Shown here: one piece after another, positions 8,501 to 16,838 of the stretch
Layout: each line of letters opens with the position of its first letter
Position numbering within the stretch: position 1 is the stretch's first letter
Assembly: GCA_024275555.1 (NCBI GenBank)
Contig: JAJRYW010000383.1
Span: forward strand, 1-45,895
Reading direction: 5' to 3'
Length of the DNA: 45,895 nt
From: Calditrichota bacterium
GTDB lineage: Bacteria; Calditrichota; Calditrichia; RBG-13-44-9; J075
Notes under the pieces: model-generated
Told to the model about the DNA's origin: nothing
Database searches by the model: none
Seen by the model: the letters and a program-made list of their open reading frames with translations, nothing else
Position numbers and translations under genes: made by a program

Positions 8501-9517
8501 CTATTTAAAAAAAATCTTCAGCCCTTCGGTACAATTCCGGCACATATTGATCCGGTCGCGCCGGTGCACCACCGAACGCCGGAAACGGTGATAGCGGTCG
8601 CTGCTCCAGATCTCTTCAAAAGAGGATGTTCCCATCTCCCCCAGTTTAAAATCGGCGTCTTTGTCAAAGCAGCAGGGGATCACCTGTTTATCCCAGGTGA
8701 TCGCCGAACCGTACCAAATTTTTTTGCAGTAGCCGGAATAGCTGCCTTTCAGTTGATAAAGGCCGTCGGATTTCTGATAACGCCGGTATTTTTCCAGCGT
8801 GGGCAGGGTTGCCTCGGGATCATCAAAATCATATAATTGGGGAGATTTAAAGATCACCCGGTCGACGCCGAGGGTTTTTCCCAGTTTTTTTATCTGCTTC
8901 ATTTCATGCTGATTATGGCGCATGACGATGAACTGAAGATCGGTAAGCGGGAAGCGCTTGCGCAACGCTTTACGGGCCCGGGTAAAATTTGCAACACCTT
9001 TCAGCACCTGCTCAAATCGCCCGGCCTGGCGATAGATTTTATAAGTCTCCTCCGTGGCGCCGTCGACGGAGAGAATTAAGCGGCCTAACTTGCTTTCCGC
9101 CAGTTCCCGGGCAAAATCGGCATTGGCCAGGCGGGTGCCGTTGGTGCTGATCACGGTAAATATTTTCTTTTCATAGGCATAGTTAATCATCCGGATAATA
9201 TCCGGATTGATAAACGACTCCCCCTGGAAAAACAGCAACAGCACCCAGGTGTGGCCGGCGATGTCGTCGATCATCGCGCGATAGTCTTCAAAGCGGAGGT
9301 GATCCTGGGGACGGGTAAGAGTTTTTAAACCTACCGGGCATTGCGGGCAGCGCAGATTACAAATTGCCGTCGGTTCGATGATAAACGTATAGGGCAACCC
9401 CCATACAAAGTATTTTCCGGTAAGACGGGACAAGAAATATGAGGAGAGCACCCGCACCGCATTGCCAAATTTTTTCCAACTCCACAAAGGTACTATATAG
9501 GATATATCGGACAACAT
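8501..9517 (-). CDS. Radical SAM protein with C-terminal SPASM-like cysteines
   Basis: A 338-residue radical SAM enzyme. The CxxxCxxC cluster that binds the SAM-cleaving 4Fe-4S centre is CNLRCPQC at residues 53-60. The glycine-rich region, VISTNGT and SVDGATEE segments typical of the partial TIM barrel follow. The C-terminal third has further cysteines (SGYCKK, IPCCFD, MCRNC) in the arrangement of a SPASM domain, which binds additional Fe-S clusters in peptide- or carbohydrate-modifying enzymes. The substrate cannot be told from the sequence; no short precursor peptide gene is visible beside it. The ATG at 9517 has only a weak GGAG before it. A terminator-like hairpin ends 17 bases upstream of the start, so expression may be controlled by attenuation. 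Confidence 0.85.
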   Translation of the reverse strand: MLSDISYIVPLWSWKKFGNAVRVLSSYFLSRLTGKYFVWGLPYTFIIEPTAICNLRCPQCPVGLKTLTRPQDHLRFEDYRAMIDDIAGHTWVLLLFFQGESFINPDIIRMINYAYEKKIFTVISTNGTRLANADFARELAESKLGRLILSVDGATEETYKIYRQAGRFEQVLKGVANFTRARKALRKRFPLTDLQFIVMRHNQHEMKQIKKLGKTLGVDRVIFKSPQLYDFDDPEATLPTLEKYRRYQKSDGLYQLKGSYSGYCKKIWYGSAITWDKQVIPCCFDKDADFKLGEMGTSSFEEIWSSDRYHRFRRSVVHRRDRINMCRNCTEGLKIFFK

Positions 9518-9534
9518 TCTTGCTCCGGCTGAAT

Positions 9535-9569
9535 AAAAAAAAGGGACACTATAAATAATGTCCCTTTTT
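9535..9569 (-). terminator. Terminator or attenuator just before the radical SAM gene
   Basis: GGGACA at 9543-9548 pairs with TGTCCC at 9559-9564, flanked by A and T tracts, so read on the minus strand it ends in eight U residues. It may simply end the gene at 9683-11035, but its U-run stops only 17 bases before the radical SAM start. Confidence 0.75.
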
Positions 9570-9571
9570 AT

Positions 9572-9638
9572 GGCGATGAGGCCTGATCAAATAAATTTAA
9601 GGAGGGAGGTTTCAATTTAAGGAGAGAGCCTCACCGCC
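9572..9638 (-). ncRNA. Structured leader with hairpin and internal direct repeat
   Basis: GGCGATGAGGC at 9572-9582 pairs with GCCTCACCGCC at 9628-9638 (one mismatch). The loop holds the direct repeat AATTTAAGGAGGGAG and AATTTAAGGAGAGAG (9594-9608 and 9614-9628). On the minus strand these read as CUCCUUAAAUU, resembling the 3' end of 16S rRNA. The element sits directly upstream of the terminator hairpin. A cis-acting RNA is possible, but no known riboswitch class is recognised. Confidence 0.35.
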
Positions 9639-9682
9639 AAGGCCAAATATAATTTATATCCGGTAATAAATCAACATTTTTT

Positions 9683-11035
9683 TTAACTCAAAAAGGGCTT
9701 TGCATATTTGGGATAAAGAAAATGCAATTCCAGCACTTCCCACTTCTGATCCCGCTGTACTAAAGTTGCCTGCAAAATATCCCCCGGCTTTAAGCGCGCG
9801 TGGATGGAGGCCGGAAAGTGAATATTTTCCAGAAAGCTGTTTAAACGAAGGTCTTCCAAGTCCAGGGTGCGGGAGAATTTACTGCGAATGCGCTGCACTT
9901 CAAAAAAGCTGCTCAGTTGTTGTACATCGGGATTGTCCCGGCTTAAGAGCACCTCTAACAGATCGTACTCTTCCAGGTACTGGTTCAGCGCATCGACAAT
10001 TCGGGGCAGATCGGTTCGGGCAATCCGATAATTCTTTTTAAAACTTTCCCGGAAATCCAACCCGAAGACCGTATTGAGCCAAAAGAAGAACCGGGCTAAA
10101 ATATGAAAGTAGCGGCCGAGTTGGGCGCTTTCTATGTGCACAAATTTCTGAACCGTAAACACGGTAAAAAATTCCAGGAGATGCTCTTCCCCGAGTTCAA
10201 AAATATTGGTTACCCCGGAGCGGTCCACCAGGAACTCCTGGAAATCGAAGATGGCGTCGTGTTCCAGGCCCCGGTTTTTTTTCTTTTGCCGGTTGCTTTC
10301 TAAAAACTGTTTCACCACTTCTTCAACCGGCTCAAAGAAGTGTTCTTCATCCACCCACTCCCCTTCCCCGGGCAACTCTTCCTCTTGTTCTTCCCAGGCC
10401 TCGTCTTTGCCGAAAGTTTCGTCGCCGTCGAGCAATTCTTCAAAGTGGTTAATGGCCGGATCGCCGGGATGCTGAAGCAGACTTCCTCCTTCTTTGCGGA
10501 TGAATGCGATGATCACATCTTCGATAAAATCGGCTAACTCGATTAATTCCAGATCGTCTTCATCAAACTCCACCCCGATTTCCTCGGAATAAAACTGAAG
10601 CAGGGTGTCAATCACCACGTGCTCCATTAACTCCACCCGGAAGTCTTGCTCGCGTATCACGCCGTCGGAGAGGAAAGATTTTAAAGTGCGGATGCGCTGA
10701 ATCATCTTTTCTTCGTTTTCCTGGAGATCCGCCAGGTCGTCGCGGTCATAGTTGCTATCCTCATCCCTGTGCGGATTACGGTCGCTGCGGAGAAAGTATT
10801 CGAAACTATCGCCCAGGTTAAAACATAACGTGCCGATATTTTCGAAATTTAAGTGCAGGCGGGACGCTTTTTTATCCGTACGGAAAAAATGGCTATCCAA
10901 CTGGTTGCCGAGATGGTTTACCAGCAGGTAAATAAAAAAATCAAGATTGGTCAGTTCGTAAATCTCCTTGTCCCAGCTTTCTACAAATTCCCGGGCAGAG
11001 ATATACGTCTTATGATACTTCTCGGACAACCGCAT
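9683..11035 (-). CDS. Acidic protein of unknown family
   Basis: A 450-residue soluble protein with no signal peptide or membrane segment that I can see. The middle (about 205-260) is a strongly acidic low-complexity stretch rich in Glu and Asp, followed by a basic patch (RQKKKNRG). Helical, Phe-rich segments surround it, and the C-terminal 60 residues (LKPGDILQATLVQ onward) look like a small beta domain. I do not recognise the family. The reading frame extends to a TTG at 11044, but the ATG at 11035 has a GGAGG four bases upstream and is the better start. It stands alone, ahead of the structured leader of the radical SAM gene. Confidence 0.7.
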   Translation of the reverse strand: MRLSEKYHKTYISAREFVESWDKEIYELTNLDFFIYLLVNHLGNQLDSHFFRTDKKASRLHLNFENIGTLCFNLGDSFEYFLRSDRNPHRDEDSNYDRDDLADLQENEEKMIQRIRTLKSFLSDGVIREQDFRVELMEHVVIDTLLQFYSEEIGVEFDEDDLELIELADFIEDVIIAFIRKEGGSLLQHPGDPAINHFEELLDGDETFGKDEAWEEQEEELPGEGEWVDEEHFFEPVEEVVKQFLESNRQKKKNRGLEHDAIFDFQEFLVDRSGVTNIFELGEEHLLEFFTVFTVQKFVHIESAQLGRYFHILARFFFWLNTVFGLDFRESFKKNYRIARTDLPRIVDALNQYLEEYDLLEVLLSRDNPDVQQLSSFFEVQRIRSKFSRTLDLEDLRLNSFLENIHFPASIHARLKPGDILQATLVQRDQKWEVLELHFLYPKYAKPFLS

Positions 11036-11158
11036 TTCCTCCAAAAACTATGGGGCGAATTTAACATCCCCCCTTCAGACAGTCAATAAAAAAATAGGCT
11101 CAAAGAAAACTAAATCAAGTAATTACTTTAAAACTGTTCCAAATCCGTGATTTACGGT

Positions 11159-12988
11159 CTATGATCCCGCTACTTTGCGTATTTGCCCGACATAATATTC
11201 GCGCTGCTGGTACTGCAACTGGTACAACTTGTAATAAAGTCCTCTTTTGCGCAGCAACTGCTGGTGGCTGCCCATCTCCCGCAATACGCCTTTGTGCATC
11301 GCCACAATCTGATCCATATGCTGAATGGTCGACAAACGGTGGGCAATCACAATAGCGGTGCGATTTTCCATCACCACCGCCAGGGCTTTCTGGATCAGCG
11401 CTTCCGACTCGGAATCGATATTCGAGGTGGCCTCGTCCAACAGGAGGATATCGGGATCAATGACCAGGGCGCGGGCCAGGCTGATTAGCTGCTTTTGCCC
11501 GGTGGAGAAATTGCTGCCGCCCTCTTTTACCGGGGCGTGGTAGCCATCGGGCAATTTATCGATAAAAGAATGGGCGTTGACCATCTTAGCTGCTTCGACC
11601 ACCTGCTCCAGGGGCGCGTCCGGCCGGCCCAGGCGCAGGTTGTCCAGGATAGTCCCGGAGAAAAGAAAAACATCCTGCAAGACAATGGCCATGCGGCTGC
11701 GCAAGTTGCGGATATCCCACTGGCGCACATCCACGCCGTCTACAAGCACCCGGCCTTGCTGAACATCGTAAAAACGGCCGATCAGACGAAACAGGGTTGT
11801 TTTTCCGGCCCCGGTGTGCCCGACAATCCCAAAGCGTTTCCCGGCCGGAATTGTCAGCGAAAAATCGCGGATCACCGGTTCATCGCCATAAGCAAAAGAA
11901 ACCTGCCTGAACTCGATTTGGCCTTGCAGGCGTTCCTGCCGGTGCGGGGCGGCCGGATTCCGGATAAGCGGCTCGGTATCCAGCAATTTAAAAATCCGTT
12001 CCGAGGAGGCCAGCGCTCCCTGAAGAATGTTGAATTTGTCGGACAGGTCGCTGATGGGACGGAAAAACATCTTGGCATATTGAATGAAGGCAATTAATAC
12101 GCCCAGGGTAACTTCTTCGGATTGAATCAGCCAGCCGCCCCGGAAAACGATCACCGCCAAAGCCAAAGAACTGATGATCTCCACCGCCGGATAAAATATA
12201 GCGTAATAGAAAATGGTTTTGATAAATGCATCGGTGTGATCCCAGTTGATCTTCTTAAAACGCCGGTAGTCCTGCTTTTCCCGGTTGAAGACCTGCACAA
12301 CGCTCATCCCGGAGATGTGCTCTTGCAGATAGGAATTGATCCGGGCCAGGTAGTAGCGTATTTGACTATACGCCCCGCGTATTTTCTGGCGGAAGATCAT
12401 CGAGACGATGAACAACAACGGAATGACCCCAAAGGTCCAAAAGGCCAGTTCTGCGTGGATGGAGATCATCATCACCACGATGCCGCCAATCAGGAAGATG
12501 TCTCCGAAGATCATCACCAGCCCCTGGGTAAACATCTGGTTCAGCGCTTCTACATCGGAGGTCACCCGGGTCATTAAGCGTCCCACCGGATTGCGGTCAA
12601 AGTATTGCTGATGCAGCCGTTGCAAGTGGCTGAAAACGCGGTCGCGAAGATCAAAAATCAGCTTTTGGCCCAACACCTGGGTGAGCATAATTTGCATATA
12701 GCGAATCACAAAGTTGCTTACCAGCACCGAGAGGTATAGCACGATAATCCAGCGCAACCCCGGGTAATCCTGTTTTAATATGTAGCTGTCGATGGCTACT
12801 TTGGTTAAATAGGGGCGTACCGCATCCAGGCCGGAGGCCAGAATAATCAGCAAAACGGACAGGGCAACCAGGCGCCAATAAGGGCGGGCATACCCCAACA
12901 GTCGTCCAAACAATTTGTGATCGTAAATCTTGCCGCTGATTCGATCATCTTCGATGACGTCAGGGCGTTTTTTAGCTGTCGAACTCAT
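11159..12988 (-). CDS. ABC exporter, MsbA/LmrA-type half transporter
   Basis: A 609-residue protein with an N-terminal six-helix membrane domain (about 35-325) fused to an ATP-binding domain (about 357-590). Walker A is GHTGAGKTT at 390-398, the Q-loop follows as VLQDVFLF, the signature is STGQKQ near 495, and Walker B is ILLLDEATSNID near 514. The coupling-helix region keeps DRNPVGRLMTRVTSD. Such half transporters act as homo- or heterodimers in the inner membrane and export lipids, drugs or peptides; the substrate cannot be deduced. Only one half transporter is present here, so a homodimer is the simplest reading. The ATG at 12988 has only a distant AAGGA upstream. Confidence 0.9.
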   Translation of the reverse strand: MSSTAKKRPDVIEDDRISGKIYDHKLFGRLLGYARPYWRLVALSVLLIILASGLDAVRPYLTKVAIDSYILKQDYPGLRWIIVLYLSVLVSNFVIRYMQIMLTQVLGQKLIFDLRDRVFSHLQRLHQQYFDRNPVGRLMTRVTSDVEALNQMFTQGLVMIFGDIFLIGGIVVMMISIHAELAFWTFGVIPLLFIVSMIFRQKIRGAYSQIRYYLARINSYLQEHISGMSVVQVFNREKQDYRRFKKINWDHTDAFIKTIFYYAIFYPAVEIISSLALAVIVFRGGWLIQSEEVTLGVLIAFIQYAKMFFRPISDLSDKFNILQGALASSERIFKLLDTEPLIRNPAAPHRQERLQGQIEFRQVSFAYGDEPVIRDFSLTIPAGKRFGIVGHTGAGKTTLFRLIGRFYDVQQGRVLVDGVDVRQWDIRNLRSRMAIVLQDVFLFSGTILDNLRLGRPDAPLEQVVEAAKMVNAHSFIDKLPDGYHAPVKEGGSNFSTGQKQLISLARALVIDPDILLLDEATSNIDSESEALIQKALAVVMENRTAIVIAHRLSTIQHMDQIVAMHKGVLREMGSHQQLLRKRGLYYKLYQLQYQQREYYVGQIRKVAGS

Positions 12989-13028
12989 CTATATATATGT
13001 ATTCCTTAAGCCGGTAAATAGAACGCTA

Positions 13029-13059
13029 AATATAGCCCCCGTCCCGGCCGCATTGCCAA
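13029..13059 (-). promoter_or_regulatory. Possible sigma-70 promoter of the ABC exporter
   Basis: TTGGCA (13054-13059) and TATATT (13029-13034) are separated by 19 bases on the minus strand, about 40 bases before the start codon. Both boxes match the consensus in five of six positions, but the spacer is long. Confidence 0.4.
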
Positions 13060-13121
13060 TCATTTCTGAATGAGATGCCGGCCAGCCCGGCGCGCGGGGC
13101 CGGCCGGGAAATAGCCTCATT

Positions 13122-13152
13122 AAAAAAAAGCTGCCCGGCAGGCAGCTTTTTA
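13122..13152 (-). terminator. Rho-independent terminator after the UPF0173 gene
   Basis: AGCTGCC at 13129-13135 pairs with GGCAGCT at 13141-13147. Read on the minus strand it is followed by eight U residues. Confidence 0.85.
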
Positions 13153-13177
13153 CAGAGAACCGGTTGAGAAGATATTC

Positions 13178-13855
13178 TTAAAACTCCAGGCTTCCGTTTA
13201 TTTCCAGCACCTGGGCCCTGGCGCCGCGTGCGGCAGCTTTTTCCACAAATTCCCCGGGATTCACATCAATTACGTCGAAGGTTTTATAGTGCATTGGTAT
13301 ATAGAGACCGGCATTCAGAAACTCGGTTGCTTTCACCGCATCATCAATTCCCATGGTAAAGTTATCGCCAATGGGCAGCGCGGCCACATCAATGCGGTTC
13401 ATCTCGCCGATCAGCTTCATATCCAGGAACAGGCCGGTGTCCCCGGCGTGGTAAAAGGTCTTCCCGTCCATGGTGATCAGCAATCCGCTGGGCTCGCCCA
13501 TGTAGGCCCCGTCCGGCGTCGAGGAGCCATGGTGAGCAATGGTCAGCTTAAGGCTTCCGAATGAAAATTTGCGCGCCCCCCCGATGTGCATCGGATGCAC
13601 CTGGGCGCCTTTTGACGCGCAGTAGTTTGCCAACTCAAACGCCGCCACAATGACGGCATTGTTATTCCGGGCAATTTCGACGGCGTCGCCGAGATGGTCT
13701 CCGTGACCATGGGTCAGCAATACAAAATCCGCCTTGACATCTCCGGCTTTCATGGTTGCCAGCGGATTGTCATTTAAAAACGGATCGATGATAACGGCAC
13801 CGGAACTCCCCTGTACCAAAAATGCGGAATGACCGAGATAGGTTAACGTCGGCAT
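13178..13855 (-). CDS. UPF0173 metal-dependent hydrolase (metallo-beta-lactamase fold)
   Basis: A 225-residue metallo-beta-lactamase-fold protein. The metal-binding motif HGHGDHLGD is near residue 50, a second histidine pair is in IAHHGSS, the aspartate is in HAGDTGLF, and the last histidine is in YIPMHYKTF. Length and motifs match the UPF0173 (YtkL-like) family, whose members are uncharacterised or weakly characterised hydrolases. I chose the ATG at 13855, five bases after a GGAGG; a GTG two codons earlier overlaps that ribosome binding site. It is a single-gene unit with its own terminator. Confidence 0.88.
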   Translation of the reverse strand: MPTLTYLGHSAFLVQGSSGAVIIDPFLNDNPLATMKAGDVKADFVLLTHGHGDHLGDAVEIARNNNAVIVAAFELANYCASKGAQVHPMHIGGARKFSFGSLKLTIAHHGSSTPDGAYMGEPSGLLITMDGKTFYHAGDTGLFLDMKLIGEMNRIDVAALPIGDNFTMGIDDAVKATEFLNAGLYIPMHYKTFDVIDVNPGEFVEKAAARGARAQVLEINGSLEF

Positions 13856-13995
13856 ACTCACCTCCGTTGTTAAAGGGTTGGTTTGGAGCGGAAATTAAAC
13901 AGTGGAATTTAATAACAGAGGAAGAGCAGTGCATTCTTTTTATGAAATGATTCACACTATCGCACCGGGCCGCAAGAATCTTGTAAAACCCACTT

Positions 13996-14016
13996 CTCTA
14001 CCATGCACTTTTTTTA
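13996..14016 (+). repeat. Second copy of the outer-arm repeat sequence
   Basis: CTCTACCATGCACTTTTTTT matches CTCTACCGTGCACTTTTTT at 3958-3976 almost perfectly, 10 kb away. Only one arm is present here; no inverted partner is seen nearby. Confidence 0.5.
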
Positions 14017-14023
14017 GAAGCCA

Positions 14024-14055
14024 CAAAAAAAAGGGATCGAAACCGATCCCTTTTT
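14024..14055 (-). terminator. Terminator of the rplU-rpmA operon
   Basis: GGGATCG at 14033-14039 pairs with CGATCCC at 14044-14050 around a short loop, flanked by A and T tracts on both sides. It lies about 30 bases after the rpmA stop. Confidence 0.88.
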
Positions 14056-14083
14056 AAAATTGCGGTAAATAATCGTTGCAGAA

Positions 14084-14341
14084 TTAAGCTTCGGTATAAA
14101 CGCTTACTTTAGTACGCTTTTTGTCTTTCCGCTCAAACTTAACATAGCCGTCGATCAATGCGAAGATGCTATCGTCTCCGGCGCGTTTTACATTTTCCCC
14201 GGGATGCCATTTGGTGCCGCGCTGACGCAGAATAATGCTTCCCGCGCTGACAAATTGGCCGCCAAACGCCTTTACACCCAACATTTTGGGATTGCTGTCG
14301 CGGCCGTTCCTGGAACTACCTACACCTTTTTTATGAGCCAT
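14084..14341 (-). CDS. rpmA: 50S ribosomal protein L27
   Basis: An 85-residue L27 of normal length that binds near the peptidyl transferase centre of the large subunit. The N-terminus MAHKKGVGSSRNGRDS and the motif LRQRGTKWHPGxNV are diagnostic. It starts directly with MAHKK, so it has no N-terminal extension of the kind that is cleaved in Firmicutes. It follows rplU by 17 bases, the usual L21-L27 order, and the pair ends at a strong terminator. Confidence 0.97.
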   Translation of the reverse strand: MAHKKGVGSSRNGRDSNPKMLGVKAFGGQFVSAGSIILRQRGTKWHPGENVKRAGDDSIFALIDGYVKFERKDKKRTKVSVYTEA

Positions 14342-14358
14342 AATGTCCTCCGAATTTC

Positions 14359-14670
14359 CTATGCAGAGATATTTTCAATTTGTACTTTGGTAAAATGCTG
14401 ACGGTGACCTTTGGTGAGTCGATAACCTTTACGGCGTTTTTTCTTAAAAACAATCACCTTTTTATCCCGGCCGTGATCAACCACTTTTGCCGAAACTTTA
14501 GCGCCTTCCACCAAGGGGCGGCCAACTCTGGGGCCGCTGCCGTCTTCCACTAAAAACACTTTCTCAAATTCAACCGTTTCGCCAATTTCTTTATGAAGAA
14601 AGGGTACTTTGACGGTCAGGTCTTTTTCCACCCGGAATTGTTTTCCGGCAATTTCTACAATAGCGTACAT
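14359..14670 (-). CDS. rplU: 50S ribosomal protein L21
   Basis: A 103-residue L21, which binds 23S rRNA in the large subunit. It begins MYAIVEIAGKQFRVEKD and ends with the typical basic KKKRRKGYRLTKGHRQ region. It is the first gene of the rplU-rpmA pair. A consensus promoter lies about 60-90 bases upstream, and a GAGGT ribosome binding site precedes the ATG. Confidence 0.97.
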   Translation of the reverse strand: MYAIVEIAGKQFRVEKDLTVKVPFLHKEIGETVEFEKVFLVEDGSGPRVGRPLVEGAKVSAKVVDHGRDKKVIVFKKKRRKGYRLTKGHRQHFTKVQIENISA

Positions 14671-14728
14671 GTTTTATACCTCGGTATCCTTAAAAGTTCA
14701 GCCATTTTCTTTGCTCTTGAGGCCGCCA

Positions 14729-14757
14729 AATATATGATTCCGGCGCAGGTGAGTCAA
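14729..14757 (-). promoter_or_regulatory. Sigma-70 promoter of rplU-rpmA
   Basis: TTGACT (14752-14757) and TATATT (14729-14734) are separated by exactly 17 bases on the minus strand. Five of six positions match the consensus in each box. The start point would be near 14722, giving a leader of about 50 bases. Confidence 0.75.
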
Positions 14758-14773
14758 GACAGATTTTAAATAG

Positions 14774-14809
14774 TTACCGGCAAACAACCCGGTAGTCGTT
14801 TGCCGGTAA
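14774..14809 (-). terminator. Hairpin after the Hpt gene
   Basis: TTACCGGCAAAC (14774-14785) and GTTTGCCGGTAA (14798-14809) form a perfect 12-base stem with a 12-base loop. On the minus strand only a short U-poor stretch (CTATTTAAAA) follows, so termination may be partly factor dependent. Confidence 0.6.
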
Positions 14810-14841
14810 AGCCGGGGTATTGCCGGGAATAGCGGGGCGCT

Positions 14842-15198
14842 TTATGAGGCGCTATATTCCCGGGCAAGTTTTTGCAGGGCCTCCTGAACCTGGGCCATTT
14901 CCGAAACAAGGGTTGGTAGCTGTGCGACGGCGGTCTGGAAATCCGCGGCGGCGCCGCACTGTTCCAATTGGGCCGCGGTTTTAAAAGCGGCTTCGGCGCA
15001 AAAATTGCCCACAGATCCTTTCAGGGTATGAGCTGAGCGCCGCAGCGTCTCAGCATCCTGACTTTCTATAGCGCTCTCAATCTCGGAAATCAAATCCGGG
15101 TAATCTTCCAAAAACAATTCAATCAGTTCCTGGAGTAATTCAACGTCATCATCCAGGCGCGTCAACAACTCCTTCCGATTGATCACTTGTTCAACCAT
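14842..15198 (-). CDS. Histidine phosphotransfer (Hpt) domain protein
   Basis: A 118-residue single-domain Hpt protein, a phosphate carrier in a phosphorelay. The phosphorylated histidine is His57 in SAHTLKGSVGNF, the standard Hpt motif, in a helical bundle. I chose the ATG at 15198 after AGAAGGA; two in-frame ATGs upstream (15216 and 15261) are possible. It lies close behind the hybrid histidine kinase, so the two probably act together: kinase histidine, receiver aspartate, then this histidine. No response regulator with an output domain is adjacent. Confidence 0.85.
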   Translation of the reverse strand: MVEQVINRKELLTRLDDDVELLQELIELFLEDYPDLISEIESAIESQDAETLRRSAHTLKGSVGNFCAEAAFKTAAQLEQCGAAADFQTAVAQLPTLVSEMAQVQEALQKLAREYSAS

Positions 15199-15296
15199 AG
15201 TTCCTTCTTGCGGCATCTCGCAACCCTTTCTCTTTGGTCCTTCTAATAATATATCGAACATTATCCGGAAATCTTTGCCTGCAAATTATCCCGGCC

Positions 15297-16838
15297 CTAA
15301 TTTTTCATTTTCAGCACTTCTGTTGAGTCGGATAATACCCGGCGGATTTCACTTTCCAGCTCCTGGACCCGGTAAGGTTTGGCCACCACGCCATGGAATC
15401 CGTAGTTCAGGTAGTTGGCCATAATCGGATTGTTTGAATACCCGCTGGAAACCAGGGCTTTAACATTCGGATCGATCTCCAGAAGTTTGGTCAAAATCCG
15501 CTCACCGCTGAGATCCCCCGGAATGGTCAAATCCAGCACGACCAACTCGAAGGGTTCTCCGCTGCCGCAGGCTTGCTGAAACAGTGAAAAGGCTGTTTGT
15601 GAATCTTCGGCGGTAAAAACCTGGAACCCCAGGAATTGGAGCATTTCCGAGGCGGTTTCCAGCACCATTCGTTCATCATCCACCAGTAAGATTTTACCTT
15701 TCTTGTGGGCCGGGGAGGGTTGCGGATGTTCTTCTTTGGCAACCACGATGGTTGCAGCAGGAAGATATACCCGGAAAGTAGTACCGCTATTCAGTTCCGA
15801 GGATACCTCTATATGGCCGCCGTGTTTCTTAATGATGGAGTAACAGATCGCCAGGCCCAGTCCGCTTCCCCTTTGCTTGGTGGTAAAATAGGGGTCAAAG
15901 ATTTTCTTCAGCACTTCATCAGACATGCCTACACCTTCATCTGCAACATCGATACGGATATAGTCCCCCGGCGGTAAGGATCGCGCCGCATCATCGCTAA
16001 TGCGTACATTGGTTGCGGAAATACGTATTTCTCCCCCGTTGGGCATGGCCTGGTCCGCATTGATGACCAGGTTGTTCAGCACCTGGCGAATCTGGCCCTG
16101 GTCGGCCAGCACATCCCACAAATCAGATGCAATATCAAATTGACAGCGCACATTGGAACCCTGCAGGGCAAACATGGCGCTTTCCTGAATCAGTTCCACA
16201 ACCGATCCGGCTACTTTGATGGGGTCGCCGCCCCCGGAGAAGGTCAGCAATTGCTGGGTTAATTCCCGCGAACGTATCAAGGCCCGCTCGGCTTCTTCCA
16301 GCAAGGATTCGACATCCGGCAAAGCAGCGGTTTTCAGCTTGGCCAAGGAGACATTCCCCAAAATACCGGTTAAAATATTGTTATAATTATGGGCAATTCC
16401 CCCGGCCAGAATTCCGATGGACTCCAGTTTATCGGCCTTCAGCATCTCCTCTTCCAGCCGCTGCGCCAGGGTGATGTCGTAGAACATAATCGAATAACCG
16501 AAGATCCGCTCCTCATTCTGCACCGGTGTAATCGATAGCTGAATGGCGTATTCCTGACCGTTTTGGGAGACAATCTGCAACGGCTCCTGGCTATTGCGCT
16601 TTGCACTTCCCGAAAACTTTTGCAGCATTTCTCCCACTGTCAAAGGAGTTTGATCGATAACTCCGTTGAGAACAGCTGTTAGTGGTTTACCTATCGCATC
16701 CCCGGCGGGGACCCCGCAAAGCGTCTCGGCAACCGGGTTAAGGTGGGTTATGTTCCATTCCCGATCAACCAGGATAACTCCGTCCCGGACCTGATTGATC
16801 ATAGCTCTAAAAAAGAGGCCGATCTCAGTACTGTTCAT
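15297..16838 (-). CDS. PAS-containing hybrid histidine kinase with C-terminal receiver
   Basis: A 513-residue cytoplasmic sensor kinase without membrane segments. The order is PAS domain (about 1-125, motif GVILVDREWNITHLNP), dimerisation/phosphoacceptor domain with His150 in GGIAHNYNN, ATPase domain with the N-box NNLVINADQAM at 255 and G-boxes DEGVGM and GSGLGLA, then a receiver (about 382-510) with acidic VDDE, phosphoacceptor Asp436 in VVLDLTIP, and KPY. The ATG at 16838 follows GGGAGGAG. The frame stays open 96 codons further upstream, but that part lacks recognisable protein character. It precedes the Hpt gene by about 100 bases, in the same direction. Confidence 0.9.
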   Translation of the reverse strand: MNSTEIGLFFRAMINQVRDGVILVDREWNITHLNPVAETLCGVPAGDAIGKPLTAVLNGVIDQTPLTVGEMLQKFSGSAKRNSQEPLQIVSQNGQEYAIQLSITPVQNEERIFGYSIMFYDITLAQRLEEEMLKADKLESIGILAGGIAHNYNNILTGILGNVSLAKLKTAALPDVESLLEEAERALIRSRELTQQLLTFSGGGDPIKVAGSVVELIQESAMFALQGSNVRCQFDIASDLWDVLADQGQIRQVLNNLVINADQAMPNGGEIRISATNVRISDDAARSLPPGDYIRIDVADEGVGMSDEVLKKIFDPYFTTKQRGSGLGLAICYSIIKKHGGHIEVSSELNSGTTFRVYLPAATIVVAKEEHPQPSPAHKKGKILLVDDERMVLETASEMLQFLGFQVFTAEDSQTAFSLFQQACGSGEPFELVVLDLTIPGDLSGERILTKLLEIDPNVKALVSSGYSNNPIMANYLNYGFHGVVAKPYRVQELESEIRRVLSDSTEVLKMKN

